DNA from: an uncultured Klebsiella sp. | GTDB taxonomy: Bacteria; Pseudomonadota; Gammaproteobacteria; Enterobacterales; Enterobacteriaceae | Length of the DNA: 7,172 nucleotides | NCBI GenBank assembly: GCA_902490055.1 | Contig: CABUCP010000162.1 | Location: 1-7,172 of the forward strand | Direction: 5' to 3' | The notes under the pieces: model-generated | Databases searched by the model: none | Told to the model about the DNA's origin: nothing | The model's input: the letters and a program-made list of their open reading frames with translations, nothing else | Translations under genes and position numbers: made by a program | Shown: positions 7,172-7,172 of the stretch, piece after piece | Position numbering within the stretch: position 1 is the stretch's first letter | Layout of the letters: every line of letters starts with the position of its first letter

Positions 7172-7172
7172 T

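Overview
The window looks like chromosomal DNA of a gammaproteobacterium of the Enterobacteriaceae, most probably Klebsiella, Raoultella or a close relative. I base this on GC-rich coding sequence with enterobacterial codon use and on five consecutive proteins that match, from memory and nearly residue for residue, the Sap proteins of Escherichia coli and Salmonella. The genus is an inference; no database was searched.

Layout. Bases 2-205 hold the end of an unidentified reading frame that enters from the left edge. Bases 206-448 are a non-coding gap with two small inverted repeats close to the sapA start and, at its left end, two overlapping GC-rich stems. Bases 449-5737 are the complete sapA-sapB-sapC-sapD-sapF operon on the + strand. 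Its genes overlap or nearly touch: sapA/sapB share ATGA, sapB/sapC overlap by 14 bases, sapC/sapD share one base, and sapD/sapF are one base apart. A perfect 9-bp GC-rich hairpin at 5751-5774 lies in the 42-base gap before a convergent gene. On the - strand, 5780-7171 encodes an NCS1-family purine/cytosine-type permease whose N-terminus runs off the right edge.

Function. SapA is the exported periplasmic solute-binding protein, SapB and SapC are the two membrane subunits, and SapD and SapF are the two ATPases of one ABC transporter of the peptide/nickel (Dpp/Opp) class. In Salmonella and Haemophilus the system is linked to resistance to antimicrobial peptides. In E. coli SapD (TrkE) supports Trk potassium uptake, and SapBCDF without SapA has been reported to export putrescine. 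The neighbouring permease is probably an independent nucleobase or related transporter.

I do not see an undescribed system here; this is a well-known operon with an ordinary neighbour. The points worth a second look are the paired inverted repeats just before sapA, the unusual and unequal ABC signature motifs of SapD and SapF, the cysteine cluster in SapD, the unidentified left-edge frame, and the permease placed directly after sapF.
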